Below, one piece after another: positions 5,617 through 12,655 of a DNA stretch of 12,655 nucleotides. The notes under the pieces were generated by a model that had not been told where the DNA came from, made no database searches, and saw only the letters and a list, made by a program, of their open reading frames with translations. Source of the DNA: Desulfomonile tiedjei. GTDB lineage: Bacteria > Desulfobacterota > Desulfomonilia > Desulfomonilales > Desulfomonilaceae. The stretch's first letter is position 1, and every line of letters begins with the position of its first letter. Location of the stretch: contig DYRE01000031.1 of NCBI GenBank assembly GCA_020718965.1, positions 1 to 12,655 of the forward strand. The letters are read 5' to 3'. Both the position numbers and the translations under genes were made by a program.

Positions 5617-6621
5617 ATGAACGCATTTGTTTCTTTAGTTTCGGCCCTGATTGCAGTGGTCGCGTTAGCGGCGATCTCCTGGTTCGGAGTTGGGGCGATA
5701 GGTCTCGATTCCGTTTTTGGAGTTATCATTCCGTATATTGCGCTGGCCATTTTCATTGTCGGGGTTGTTTACCGGATTGTGGGTTGGGCTAGAGTGCCAG
5801 TCCCCTTTCGTATTCCAACAACATGCGGGCAGGCAAAGTCTCTGCCCTGGATCAAAGCTGATAATCTTGAATCTCCCTACAACACATGGGGGGTTATCGG
5901 CAGAATGTTCCTGGAAGTCTTTCTGTTTCGGTCCCTGTTTAGAAACACGAAGGCTGAGTTGCGAGAGGGGCCCAAAATCACATACGCTTCTGCTAAGTGG
6001 TTGTGGCTTTTTGGTATCATGTTTCACTACTCGTTCCTCATCATCATACTGCGACACCTGAGATTTTTCATGGAACCAATTCCATCATTTGTAGAAGCCA
6101 TTACTTCTGTGGATGGTTTCTTTCAAATCATGGTTCCAACATTGTTTATCTCGGACATTATTTTCTTAGGCGCTGTAACTTTACTTTTCCTGAGAAGAGT
6201 AACTTTGCCGCAAGTTCGTTACATTTCGCTACCCGCAGATTACTTTGCTCTTTTCCTGATACTGGGAATAGGCGTATCAGGAGTCCTGATGCGAAACTAC
6301 TTTAAGGTGGATTTGCTTGGCGTCAAAAACCTGGCCATTAGCTTATTCACTTTTCACCCAGTTCCTACCGCTGGGATTCATCCGATTTTTTATGTGCACC
6401 TTTTTCTCGTAAGCGTACTGATCGCTTATTTTCCGTTCTCCAAGTTGATGCACGCTGGTGGTGTTTTCTTGAGCCCCACACGAAACCTGGCTAATGTTAA
6501 CAGAAGCGAGCGGTATGTGAATCCATGGAATTATCCGGTGAAAGTACATACTTACGAAGAATATGAGAATGAATTCAGGGGAAAGATGAAAGAAGTCGGC
6601 ATCCCGGTTGACAAGGAGTAA
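5617..6621 (+). CDS. dsrM: DsrM, cytochrome b membrane subunit of the Dsr complex
   Basis: DsrM is the NarI-like diheme b subunit of DsrMKJOP and passes electrons between menaquinol and its partner DsrK. The 334-aa product has hydrophobic segments near residues 3-23, 33-55, 128-146, 170-192, 208-225 and 257-275. The loop PVPFRIPTTCGQAKSLPWIK (61-80) and GRMFLEVFLFRSLFRNT (95-111) are strongly typical of DsrM. Candidate heme ligands are His137, His147, His261 and His279; I cannot assign the pairs from sequence. The soluble C-terminus (about 285-334) is cytoplasmic in the family model. The start has TGAGGTGG (5605-5612) just upstream. The stop is followed by dsrK after 2 nt. Confidence 0.95.
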   Translation: MNAFVSLVSALIAVVALAAISWFGVGAIGLDSVFGVIIPYIALAIFIVGVVYRIVGWARVPVPFRIPTTCGQAKSLPWIKADNLESPYNTWGVIGRMFLEVFLFRSLFRNTKAELREGPKITYASAKWLWLFGIMFHYSFLIIILRHLRFFMEPIPSFVEAITSVDGFFQIMVPTLFISDIIFLGAVTLLFLRRVTLPQVRYISLPADYFALFLILGIGVSGVLMRNYFKVDLLGVKNLAISLFTFHPVPTAGIHPIFYVHLFLVSVLIAYFPFSKLMHAGGVFLSPTRNLANVNRSERYVNPWNYPVKVHTYEEYENEFRGKMKEVGIPVDKE

Positions 6622-6623
6622 CC

Positions 6624-8243
6624 ATGGAGCTACACGATTTACCAAAACCTAAAGATTTGATGAATATAGATCTGAATAGACCCCCCGAGACAGGGTGGAT
6701 GGATAGCCGAGCCCAATTTAAGGAGGGCACGTACAGTTATCCTGCCGCGGGTAAAAATCTCAAAGCGCTTGGCATGCCAAACCCTAGACAGTGGTCTCCT
6801 ACAGACGACGACTGGAAGTTGCCTGAGAATTGGCGGGAAATAATATTGCAGGGGATGAAGGAGCGCCTGGAAAAGTATCGTTCCTTCCGACTATTCATGG
6901 ACATTTGCGTTCGCTGTGGCGCATGCGCGGACAAATGCCATTTTTTTATCGGTTCTGGAGATCCAAAGAACATGCCCGTGTTGAGGGCTGAACTCATCCG
7001 AAGCGTTTATAGGAATGATTTTACACTTGTCGGGAAAATGCTCGGTCGCTTGGGAGGAGGCAGAGAACTTACACTGGATGTACTGAAAGAGTGGTTCTAC
7101 TACTTCTTTCAGTGTACAGAGTGCAGACGGTGTTCCGTATTTTGCCCGTATGGAATAGATACGGCTGAAGTTACTATGATCGGCCGTGAGTTGCTCAACC
7201 TGGTAGGTCTGAACATCAACTGGGTTATGGAACCTGTGGCCAACTGCTTTAGGACAGGGAACCACCTGGGAATTCCTCCACATGGACTTGTAGACATGTG
7301 GCAATTTATGGTCGATGACATAGAAGATATCACCGGTGTCAAAGTTAACCTGCCTATCAACAAGAAAGGCGCTGAGATTCTTTTCGTGACACCATCGGGT
7401 GACTATTTTGCTGATCCAGGAACCTATACATGCATGGGATACCTGATGTTGTTCCATGAGTTGGGACTTGACTACACATGGAGCACTTACGCATCAGAGG
7501 GTGGGAACTTCGGACTCTTTACATCTCACGAGATGATAAAGCGACTGAACGCCAAAATATACGCTGAGGCTAAAAGATTGGGAGTCAAGTGGATTCTTGG
7601 CGGTGAATGCGGTCACATGTGGCGGGTCATGCACCAATATATGGAAACAATGAATGGTCCGGCGGATTTTCTTGAAGAACCGGTATCTCCGATAACAGGG
7701 ACCAAATTCGAAAATTCCAAACAGACAAAAATGGTTCACATTACCGAGTTTACATCGGATCTTATTAAAAATGGCAAGTTGAAGCTTGATCCAAGTCGCA
7801 ACGATAAATACGTCGCCACTTTCCATGATTCCTGCAACCCCGCTCGAGCTGCTGGCCTTCTGGAAGAACCTCGTTACGTAATCCGCAACGTGACCAACAA
7901 CTTCTATGAAATGCCAGAAAATACTATTAGGGAGCAGACATACTGTTGCGGTGGAGGGGCCGGTCTCGGAAATGACGAGAATATAGACATGCGTATGCGA
8001 GGAGCTTTTCCTAGAGCAAGCGCACTGAGGCACGTAAGGGACAAGCACAACGTAAATCACCTTTTATGTATGTGTGCGATCGACCGCGCCACTCTGACCG
8101 CATTAACAGAATACTGGGCTCCCGAGGTATCTGTTGGCGGGATACATGAACTGGTAGCCAATGCCTTGATCATGGAAGGAGAGAATGAGCGTGCACTGGA
8201 TTTGCGCGGTGAACCTTTTGTGGATGTAGAGGAGGACGAGTAG
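6624..8243 (+). CDS. dsrK: DsrK, HdrD-like iron-sulfur catalytic subunit
   Basis: DsrK is the cytoplasmic, membrane-associated subunit related to heterodisulfide reductase HdrD, proposed to reduce the DsrC trisulfide from sulfite reduction. The 539-aa protein has two [4Fe-4S] motifs: C95-x2-C98-x2-C101-x3-C105 and C164-x2-C167-x2-C170-x3-C174, the latter followed by PYGID. A CCG-type region for the special catalytic cluster is seen at Cys404 (HDSCNPAR), Cys441-Cys442 (YCCGGGAGLG) and Cys482-x-Cys484 (LCMCAIDR). An earlier GGECGH (326-331) marks the partner half-domain. Spacing within the CCG region is 36 residues between C404 and C441 and 39 between C442 and C482. No signal peptide or membrane segment is present. 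AAGGAG (6613-6618) lies 5 nt before the ATG. It is translationally packed between dsrM and dsrJ. Confidence 0.96.
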   Translation: MELHDLPKPKDLMNIDLNRPPETGWMDSRAQFKEGTYSYPAAGKNLKALGMPNPRQWSPTDDDWKLPENWREIILQGMKERLEKYRSFRLFMDICVRCGACADKCHFFIGSGDPKNMPVLRAELIRSVYRNDFTLVGKMLGRLGGGRELTLDVLKEWFYYFFQCTECRRCSVFCPYGIDTAEVTMIGRELLNLVGLNINWVMEPVANCFRTGNHLGIPPHGLVDMWQFMVDDIEDITGVKVNLPINKKGAEILFVTPSGDYFADPGTYTCMGYLMLFHELGLDYTWSTYASEGGNFGLFTSHEMIKRLNAKIYAEAKRLGVKWILGGECGHMWRVMHQYMETMNGPADFLEEPVSPITGTKFENSKQTKMVHITEFTSDLIKNGKLKLDPSRNDKYVATFHDSCNPARAAGLLEEPRYVIRNVTNNFYEMPENTIREQTYCCGGGAGLGNDENIDMRMRGAFPRASALRHVRDKHNVNHLLCMCAIDRATLTALTEYWAPEVSVGGIHELVANALIMEGENERALDLRGEPFVDVEEDE

Positions 8244-8244
8244 A

Positions 8245-8646
8245 ATGTATAACGCTGGAAAAATCATTATTGGGATCGTTATATTTCTCGCCCTTATCAC
8301 TGCCCCTTTTTGGTACAACTTAGCCAAGCCCTCAGCGCCACCGAAGTTGGAACTTGGCACTCAGGAAAAACAGTGCGTTGAATCAAAGGCTTTCATGCAG
8401 GCTAACCACATGGTTCTTCTGGATCAGTGGAGAGACGAAGTGGTAAGGGATGGGAAACGAATATATGTAAACTCAGCAGGTAAACAATTCAACATGAGTC
8501 TACAGAATACCTGTACAAAATGCCATTCTACCAAGACGAAGTTTTGTGACCGATGCCACACATATCTTAACGTGGCCCCGAATTGCTGGGATTGTCACAT
8601 AGCGCCCAAAGAGCAGGAAAAACTGGCCGGAAGGAGTGATAAGTGA
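8245..8646 (+). CDS. dsrJ: DsrJ, triheme cytochrome c
   Basis: DsrJ is the small periplasmic triheme c subunit anchored by an N-terminal helix. The 133-aa product has a hydrophobic stretch at about 6-24 with no obvious cleavage site, so it likely stays as an anchor. Three heme sites are CTKCH (90-94), CDRCH (101-105) and CWDCH (114-118). Cys44 (KQCVES) sits where the family has a conserved cysteine reported to serve as a distal ligand giving one heme His/Cys coordination in the Allochromatium protein; position and context agree. GAGGAGGA (8229-8236), inside the end of dsrK, is the ribosome site; the gene starts 1 nt after the dsrK stop. Its stop overlaps the start of dsrO. Confidence 0.96.
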   Translation: MYNAGKIIIGIVIFLALITAPFWYNLAKPSAPPKLELGTQEKQCVESKAFMQANHMVLLDQWRDEVVRDGKRIYVNSAGKQFNMSLQNTCTKCHSTKTKFCDRCHTYLNVAPNCWDCHIAPKEQEKLAGRSDK

Positions 8647-9434
8647 TGGACGACACAAGAAGAAGTTTCTTGAAGATCGCTGGCCTTTCCATGCTGGGTT
8701 TTGGGGCCAAGCCAGTTGTCGACGCTGTGGCTGGAGCAGGGGGTCCGAAGTTTGAAAAGGATCCAAAGGCCTTCAACGGCAAGAGATGGGCAATGGTCGT
8801 GGACCAGCAGAAATGTCTCAAAGCGAAAGATGGTTGTAAGGACTGCGTTCTGGCGTGTAACTCCGCTCACAACATTCCCAGTTTCAACAACCCCAAGGAT
8901 GAGATCAAGTGGATTTGGCAGACTTCATTTGAACATGCCTTTCCTGGACAGGAGAACCCTTACATCAATGACTATATAAAGACTAGTCTGAAAGGTTTGC
9001 CTTTCCTGGTTCTTTGCAACCATTGCGACAATCCTCCCTGCGTTCGTGTATGTCCGGTTCAGGCGACTTTTCGCCGCCCTGACGGCATAGTGGCTATGGA
9101 TTACCATCGTTGTATTGGTTGCCGTTTTTGTATGGCGGCGTGCCCGTACGGGGCCAGAAATCTTAACTGGAGTGATCCCAGGCCTTTCATAAAAAAGGAG
9201 AATCCTGAATATCCAACGAGAACCAGAGGCGTCGTTGAAAAATGCAACTTCTGTTCAGAACTTCTCGCCGTAGGTAAGTTGCCGGCGTGCGTAGAAGCCT
9301 GCAAGGAAAAGGCCTTGGTGTTCGGAGATCTGGAGGATCCAAATTCCGAGGTCCGAGAGTTGCTGCGAACTCGTCCGACGATTCAACGTAAACCTCAGTT
9401 GGGCACTCGTCCCCAGATCTATTACATATTGTGA
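8646..9434 (+). CDS. dsrO: DsrO, Tat-exported four-cluster ferredoxin-like subunit
   Basis: DsrO is the periplasmic iron-sulfur partner of the NrfD-like DsrP. The N-terminus carries a twin-arginine signal, TRRSFLKIAG (4-13), followed by a modest hydrophobic stretch. Sixteen cysteines form four groups: 57/64/67/71, 124/127/132/136, 156/159/162/166 and 200/203/215/219, consistent with four [4Fe-4S] clusters in the DmsB/NrfC arrangement. I take ATG 8646, which shares its A with the dsrJ stop TGA; GTG 8643, one codon earlier, is also possible, and AAGGAG (8631-8636) suits either. The length of 262 aa is normal. Tight coupling to dsrJ suggests coordinated synthesis of the two periplasmic subunits. 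Confidence 0.95.
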   Translation: MDDTRRSFLKIAGLSMLGFGAKPVVDAVAGAGGPKFEKDPKAFNGKRWAMVVDQQKCLKAKDGCKDCVLACNSAHNIPSFNNPKDEIKWIWQTSFEHAFPGQENPYINDYIKTSLKGLPFLVLCNHCDNPPCVRVCPVQATFRRPDGIVAMDYHRCIGCRFCMAACPYGARNLNWSDPRPFIKKENPEYPTRTRGVVEKCNFCSELLAVGKLPACVEACKEKALVFGDLEDPNSEVRELLRTRPTIQRKPQLGTRPQIYYIL

Positions 9435-9441
9435 GGTAACC

Positions 9442-10596
9442 ATGCTTGAAAAGGCTTTAAGAGGTAATAAGAGCTACTTTGCCTGGATTGGTTTCTTGCT
9501 GATCCTGGTTGGAATGGGCTTCGGATTCTATCTCAGACAGCTAGGTTTCGGTTTAGGGGTAACCGGAATGAGCCGAGATGTTTCGTGGGGGCTCTATATT
9601 GGACAATTTACCTTTCTTGTTGGTGTAGCGGCGTCCGCCGTAATGCTTGTCCTGCCATACTACCTTCACAATTACAAGGTGTTCGGCAAGATCACAATAT
9701 TGGGCGAATTTCTGGCGGTGGCAGCGGTAACCATGTGTTTGTCGTTCATCGTGGTTGATTTGGGGCGTCCGGACCGGGCTTTCAACGTTCTGCTATATCC
9801 TACCCCAAATTCGGTGCTTTTCTGGGATATGGTTGTTTTGAACGGTTATTTATTCCTGAACATCTTTGTTGGATGGACGGTGCTGGAAGCAGAGGCCAAA
9901 TCGGTTCCACCTCCCAAGTGGATCAAACCGTTTATATACCTTTCTATACCTTGGGCCGTCAGCATTCACACTGTTACAGCGTTTCTATACGCCGGCTTGC
10001 CAGGTAGAGGCTTTTGGCTATCAGCTATCATGGCCCCTCGATTTCTTGGGTCGGCTTTTGCGGCTGGTCCTGCGCTGTTGATTCTTATTTGTCTCTTTTT
10101 AAGAAAATACACCAAGTTTGATGCGGGCTGGGAAGCGATTCAATCTCTTGCGAAGATTGTGACCTATGCAATGATTCTCAGTGTATTTTTTGTGCTTTGT
10201 GAACTTTTCACGGTCTTCTATAGCCAGATTCCGGAGCACATGTATCATTTCTTGTATCTGTTTGTGGGGCTCCACGGACATACAGGTATGATGCCATGGA
10301 TGTGGGCTTCAACGATTCTTGCGGCAATTGCCTTGATTGTTTTGATTAACCCAAAAACCAGAAATAGTCCAGGAACCCTAGCTATTGGTTGCGCCGCGGT
10401 ATTTTTCTCATTATGGATCGAAAAGGGAATCACACTTGTTATTACAGGTTATATTCCGTCCCCACTTGAAACAATCACTGAATACCACCCGACTTTGACT
10501 GAAATAGGGATTGTTGTCGGAGTCTGGGCGTTGGGATTCCTTATAATGTCTGTGCTTTACAAAGTGGCTCTAACTGTGAAGACTGAATCAGCTTAA
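9442..10596 (+). CDS. dsrP: DsrP, NrfD-like integral membrane quinol-interacting subunit
   Basis: DsrP is the NrfD/PsrC-type membrane subunit that exchanges electrons with menaquinone and passes them to or from DsrO. The 384-aa protein is hydrophobic throughout, with about ten likely membrane helices (for example 13-33, 52-73, 88-106, 126-147, 164-184, 203-220, 240-260, 290-302, 314-337, 354-376). Family-like signatures include LGRPDRAFN (107-115) and FWDMVVLNGYL (127-137). No heme or cluster motifs are present, as expected. GAGGT lies just upstream of the ATG and overlaps the end of dsrO; the gap is 7 nt. This is the last gene of the operon; a strong terminator follows 29 nt after the stop. 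Confidence 0.95.
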   Translation: MLEKALRGNKSYFAWIGFLLILVGMGFGFYLRQLGFGLGVTGMSRDVSWGLYIGQFTFLVGVAASAVMLVLPYYLHNYKVFGKITILGEFLAVAAVTMCLSFIVVDLGRPDRAFNVLLYPTPNSVLFWDMVVLNGYLFLNIFVGWTVLEAEAKSVPPPKWIKPFIYLSIPWAVSIHTVTAFLYAGLPGRGFWLSAIMAPRFLGSAFAAGPALLILICLFLRKYTKFDAGWEAIQSLAKIVTYAMILSVFFVLCELFTVFYSQIPEHMYHFLYLFVGLHGHTGMMPWMWASTILAAIALIVLINPKTRNSPGTLAIGCAAVFFSLWIEKGITLVITGYIPSPLETITEYHPTLTEIGIVVGVWALGFLIMSVLYKVALTVKTESA

Positions 10597-10625
10597 CAAG
10601 CCAATCAACATTTTAGTCAATGAAC

Positions 10626-10661
10626 AAAAAAGGCGATGCCTAAATGGAATCGCCTTTTTTT
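10626..10661 (+). terminator. Strong intrinsic terminator after dsrP
   Basis: AAAAAAGGCGAT (10626-10637) and ATCGCCTTTTTT (10649-10660) pair perfectly over 12 bp with an 11-nt loop, followed by T at 10661. The GC core is GGCG/CGCC and the T run is 7 long. The A run on the 5' side makes it potentially bidirectional. It separates the dsr operon from rpsB. Confidence 0.92.
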
Positions 10662-10707
10662 ATTGCATTATATTGAAGCCATGTTCATAATAATAGTTTA
10701 ACTTACA

Positions 10708-10750
10708 CATCCCTGTAGCTCGGGTCGCGCTTGTTCGTGTCCTAGGGATG
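10708..10750 (+). promoter_or_regulatory. Candidate rpsB leader stem-loop
   Basis: CATCCCT (10708-10714) pairs with AGGGATG (10744-10750). Inside the loop, CGCG (10726-10729) can pair with CGTG (10736-10739) with one G-U pair, giving a two-tier hairpin about 30 nt before the rpsB start. Ribosomal protein S2 represses its own mRNA through a leader in some bacteria, so a similar role here is possible. I saw no strong promoter in this gap; a weak CATAAT-like box lies near 10686-10691. Confidence 0.35.
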
Positions 10751-10780
10751 GAAGATTCAACCCGAAAAGGAGTTTTTCAT

Positions 10781-11629
10781 TTGTCTCTTGTTACGATGAA
10801 GCAATTGCTTGAAGCCGGGGTTCATTTTGGCCATCAGACCAGACGCTGGAATCCCAAGATGAAACCCTACATATTCGGCGCGCGAAACGGGATATACATA
10901 ATCGATCTTCAAAAAACGGTCAGGCTTTTTAAAAGGGCATACCAGTTTGTTCAGGACGCTGCGGCGACCGGAGTTGGGGTTCTCTTTGTCGGGACGAAGA
11001 AACAGGCGCAGGACGCTGTTCAGGAGGAAGCCGCCAGATGCGGACAATTTTACGTGAATCAACGCTGGTTGGGAGGCATGCTAACCAATTTCTCCACAAT
11101 CAAGCAGAGTATTGAACGCCTGAACCAGCTAGGCGCGATTCTCGACAAGCCCGAAGATACAAACTTTACAAAGAAGGAATTGGTGAATATTTCGAGGCAG
11201 TATGACAAACTCAACAAGAATTTGTCAGGCATAAGAGATATGAAAAGGCTTCCAGGATTGGTTTTTATCGTTGACCCCAAGAAGGAAAATATTGGCGTAA
11301 AGGAAGCTAAAAAACTAGGAATACCCATAGTGGCTATCGTGGATTCCAACTGTGATCCAGATGAGATAGATTACGTTATTCCAGGGAATGATGACGCCAT
11401 TAGAGCCATAAGACTTTTTGCCGCCAAGATCGCTGACGCTTGCATTGAAGGTCGCTCTATGTATGAAGCCTCTTTGAAAGAAGATGGTGGATTGAGTGAT
11501 TTTCCTGTAATGACCAAAGGCGAAGAAGAACTAGAAGGAGAAATCCTTACTGAATCTGAAAATAGCGAATCCCAAAATGAACTAGTTGAGTCCGAATCCG
11601 TGCAGGAAGAAGTTGCTCAGGTTGTCTGA
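10781..11629 (+). CDS. rpsB: 30S ribosomal protein S2
   Basis: S2 is a small-subunit ribosomal protein needed for initiation. The opening VTMKQLLEAGVHFGHQTRRWNPKMKPYIFG is unmistakable, and the RWLGGMLTNFSTI, LPGLVFIVDP and AIVDSNCDPD segments are all present. I choose the TTG start at 10781 because AAGGAG (10767-10772) lies 8 nt upstream and the family starts here; this gives 282 aa. The in-frame ATG at 10748 would add 11 unrelated residues, has no ribosome site and falls in the leader hairpin. ATG 10796 is a less likely alternative. The last 40 or so residues are an acidic tail rich in Glu and Ser, longer than in E. coli but seen in many S2 proteins. It is followed by tsf in the usual bacterial order, after an unusually long spacer. 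Confidence 0.96.
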   Translation: MSLVTMKQLLEAGVHFGHQTRRWNPKMKPYIFGARNGIYIIDLQKTVRLFKRAYQFVQDAAATGVGVLFVGTKKQAQDAVQEEAARCGQFYVNQRWLGGMLTNFSTIKQSIERLNQLGAILDKPEDTNFTKKELVNISRQYDKLNKNLSGIRDMKRLPGLVFIVDPKKENIGVKEAKKLGIPIVAIVDSNCDPDEIDYVIPGNDDAIRAIRLFAAKIADACIEGRSMYEASLKEDGGLSDFPVMTKGEEELEGEILTESENSESQNELVESESVQEEVAQVV

Positions 11630-11654
11630 CCATATTTAGTCGTAACTTCCAGGA

Positions 11655-11825
11655 ATAGTGGTTCATGTGAATAGTTGGGCCTCACTATCAGACCGGATCG
11701 TGGTCGGTGGTTTTGTCGAAGTCTTCGTGTGGAAGGCTTCGCTTCTTGCAATGACCACTACCCATTCAAGACCTGAGATGTTGAGTCTCCAAAATCGAGA
11801 TTCGGGAAAACATCCGGTCAACCGG
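11655..11825 (+). promoter_or_regulatory. Structured spacer between rpsB and tsf
   Basis: The 243-bp gap holds several stems. The strongest is CGAAGTCTTC (11717-11726) with GAAGGCTTCG (11732-11741), ten pairs including one G-U and a 5-nt loop. It is enclosed by GTGGTC (11700-11705) with GACCAC (11753-11758). Also seen are ATAGTG/CACTAT (11655-11660 with 11683-11688) and CCGG-TCAA-CCGG (11814-11825). No T tract follows the main stem, so it is not an intrinsic terminator. A regulatory or processing element is inferred; no gene is supported here. Confidence 0.45.
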
Positions 11826-11872
11826 AGGCAGGGGATTTAATCTACACTACGTGATAAAGAGGAGAGCATCCG

Positions 11873-12472
11873 ATGGAGATATCAGCGAGTTTGGTAAAGG
11901 AATTGAGGGAAAAGACCGGTTTAGGCTTGATGGATTGTAAAAGGGCTTTGGCTGAGACAGAAGGGGACATGCAAAAGGCCATAGACTACTTGAGAACAAA
12001 GGGGGCTCTAAAAGCCGCCAAGAGGGAAGGAAGGGCCACATCAGAAGGCAGAGTGGGGTCTTACATTCACATGAATGGAAAGATAGGTGTTCTCCTGGAG
12101 CTGAATTGTGAAAGCGATTTTGTGGCTAAGACGGAACAGTTTGCCGCTCTGGTGAAGGATCTTTGCATGCAAATTGCCGCAAGCTCTCCCCGGTGGATTA
12201 CCTCCGCAGATGTTCCGGAAGAAATTGTGGACAAGGAAAAAGAGATCTATATGATACAAGCCAAGGAAGCTGGCAAACCGGAAAAGATGCTTGATAAGAT
12301 AGCTGAAGGAAAACTCAAGAAATTTTATTCTGAGACATGTTTGCTTGATCAGCCCTTTGTAAAGGAAGACTCGAAGACCGTGGGAGAGCTGATCAAAGAA
12401 AAGATTGCCCAGCTCGGAGAGAATATCACAGTGGGCCGATTCACCAGATATCAATTGGGACAGACGAACTAA
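11873..12472 (+). CDS. tsf: Translation elongation factor Ts (short form)
   Basis: EF-Ts is the nucleotide exchange factor that recycles EF-Tu from GDP to GTP form in the cytoplasm. The N-terminal UBA-like domain reads SLVKELREKTGLGLMDCKRAL (6-26), and the EF-Tu-contacting motif appears as ESDFVAKT (80-87). At 199 aa it is the short form found in several bacterial groups, rather than the 283-aa E. coli type. A GAGGAG ribosome site lies about 9 nt before ATG 11873. Its stop TAA shares a base with the pyrH start. Confidence 0.97.
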   Translation: MEISASLVKELREKTGLGLMDCKRALAETEGDMQKAIDYLRTKGALKAAKREGRATSEGRVGSYIHMNGKIGVLLELNCESDFVAKTEQFAALVKDLCMQIAASSPRWITSADVPEEIVDKEKEIYMIQAKEAGKPEKMLDKIAEGKLKKFYSETCLLDQPFVKEDSKTVGELIKEKIAQLGENITVGRFTRYQLGQTN

Positions 12473-12655
12473 TGAAAACCATGCCTGATGGATACCGTCG
12501 CGCCCTTTTGAAAATATCCGGCGAGGCTTTAGCTGGGGATAAGGGGTTTGGATTCGACGGGACTAAAATATCTTGGATTTCCCAGGAAATCGTTATGGCT
12601 GCGGGTCCCGACAGACAAATAGGCGTTGTGATTGGTGGTGGGAACATTATACGTG
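12472..12655 (+). CDS. pyrH: UMP kinase PyrH, 5' part only
   Basis: PyrH phosphorylates UMP to UDP in pyrimidine nucleotide synthesis. The window holds the first 61 codons. The frame reads YRRALLKISGEALAGDKGFG near the N-terminus and IGVVIGGGNIIR at the window end, both typical of bacterial UMP kinase (amino acid kinase fold). The start ATG at 12472 overlaps the tsf stop (TAATG); an in-frame ATG at 12481 is an alternative and neither has a clear ribosome site, so translation is probably coupled to tsf. The gene order rpsB-tsf-pyrH is the common bacterial one. The gene runs off the right edge. Confidence 0.95.
   Translation, partial: MKTMPDGYRRALLKISGEALAGDKGFGFDGTKISWISQEIVMAAGPDRQIGVVIGGGNIIR

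Noticed and set aside
6891..8060. Two 188-codon minus-strand frames opposite dsrK
   Set aside because: They are antisense to a firmly identified gene with intact motifs and have no ribosome sites or familiar sequence.
10748..10780. ATG start for rpsB
   Set aside because: The extra 11 residues do not match S2, no ribosome site precedes it, and it lies within a leader stem. TTG 10781 has AAGGAG 8 nt upstream.
11658..11840. 60-codon plus-strand frame between rpsB and tsf
   Set aside because: It has no ribosome site, its residues are unremarkable, and it lies over the stem-loop region.
1..12655. Mobile elements, CRISPR arrays, phage or defence genes, tRNA and rRNA
   Set aside because: None were seen. 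Coding content is recognisable core or respiratory metabolism plus one unknown membrane protein.

Overview
This 12.7 kb window looks like chromosome from a sulfate- or sulfite-respiring anaerobe of the Desulfobacterota (the former Deltaproteobacteria). The main evidence is a complete dsrMKJOP operon, which encodes the membrane complex that links the menaquinone pool to the DsrC/dissimilatory sulfite reductase system. It is preceded by the small RsbRD_N-domain gene I recall from the same position in sulfate reducers. I cannot name the genus; base composition is moderate and gene order is compatible with Syntrophobacter- or Desulfomonile-like lineages.

Layout from left to right. (1) 52-1158 (+): an unrecognised single-pass membrane protein with a Ser/Gln-rich linker and a conserved-looking C-terminal domain. 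(2) 1198-2499 (-): panC then panD, two pantothenate biosynthesis genes in one operon. (3) 2500-2801: a compact divergent control region. It holds a good sigma70-type promoter for panCD, a -10 box facing the other way, and a strong intrinsic terminator with a UUCG tetraloop on the panC strand, only 17 nt before the panC start. An upstream segment can pair with the terminator's 5' arm, which is attenuator geometry. (4) 2802-3947 (+): a DUF362 protein with two C-terminal [4Fe-4S] motifs, overlapping tail to tail with (5) 3937-4530 (-), a VOC-fold protein with an unusual C-terminal extension. (6) 4531-5044: about 515 bp without a convincing gene but with promoter-like structure: three A-tracts phased at 11 bp next to a TTGACA box, and a 19-bp near-palindrome. 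(7) 5045-10596 (+): RsbRD_N gene, dsrM, dsrK, dsrJ, dsrO, dsrP, tightly packed and closed by a strong terminator. (8) 10781-12655 (+): rpsB (TTG start), a structured 243-bp spacer, tsf, and the 5' end of pyrH, the common bacterial translation cluster.

How the dsr genes work together: DsrP (NrfD-like) and DsrM (cytochrome b) are membrane quinol-interacting subunits. DsrJ (triheme c) and DsrO (Tat-exported ferredoxin-like protein) face the periplasm. DsrK (HdrD-like) is cytoplasmic and is thought to reduce the DsrC trisulfide made by DsrAB. dsrAB and dsrC are not in this window.

No mobile element, CRISPR array, tRNA or rRNA was seen. The coding content is largely recognisable core metabolism. 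The best leads are regulatory: the panCD leader, the DNA upstream of the dsr operon, and the rpsB leader and rpsB-tsf spacer.
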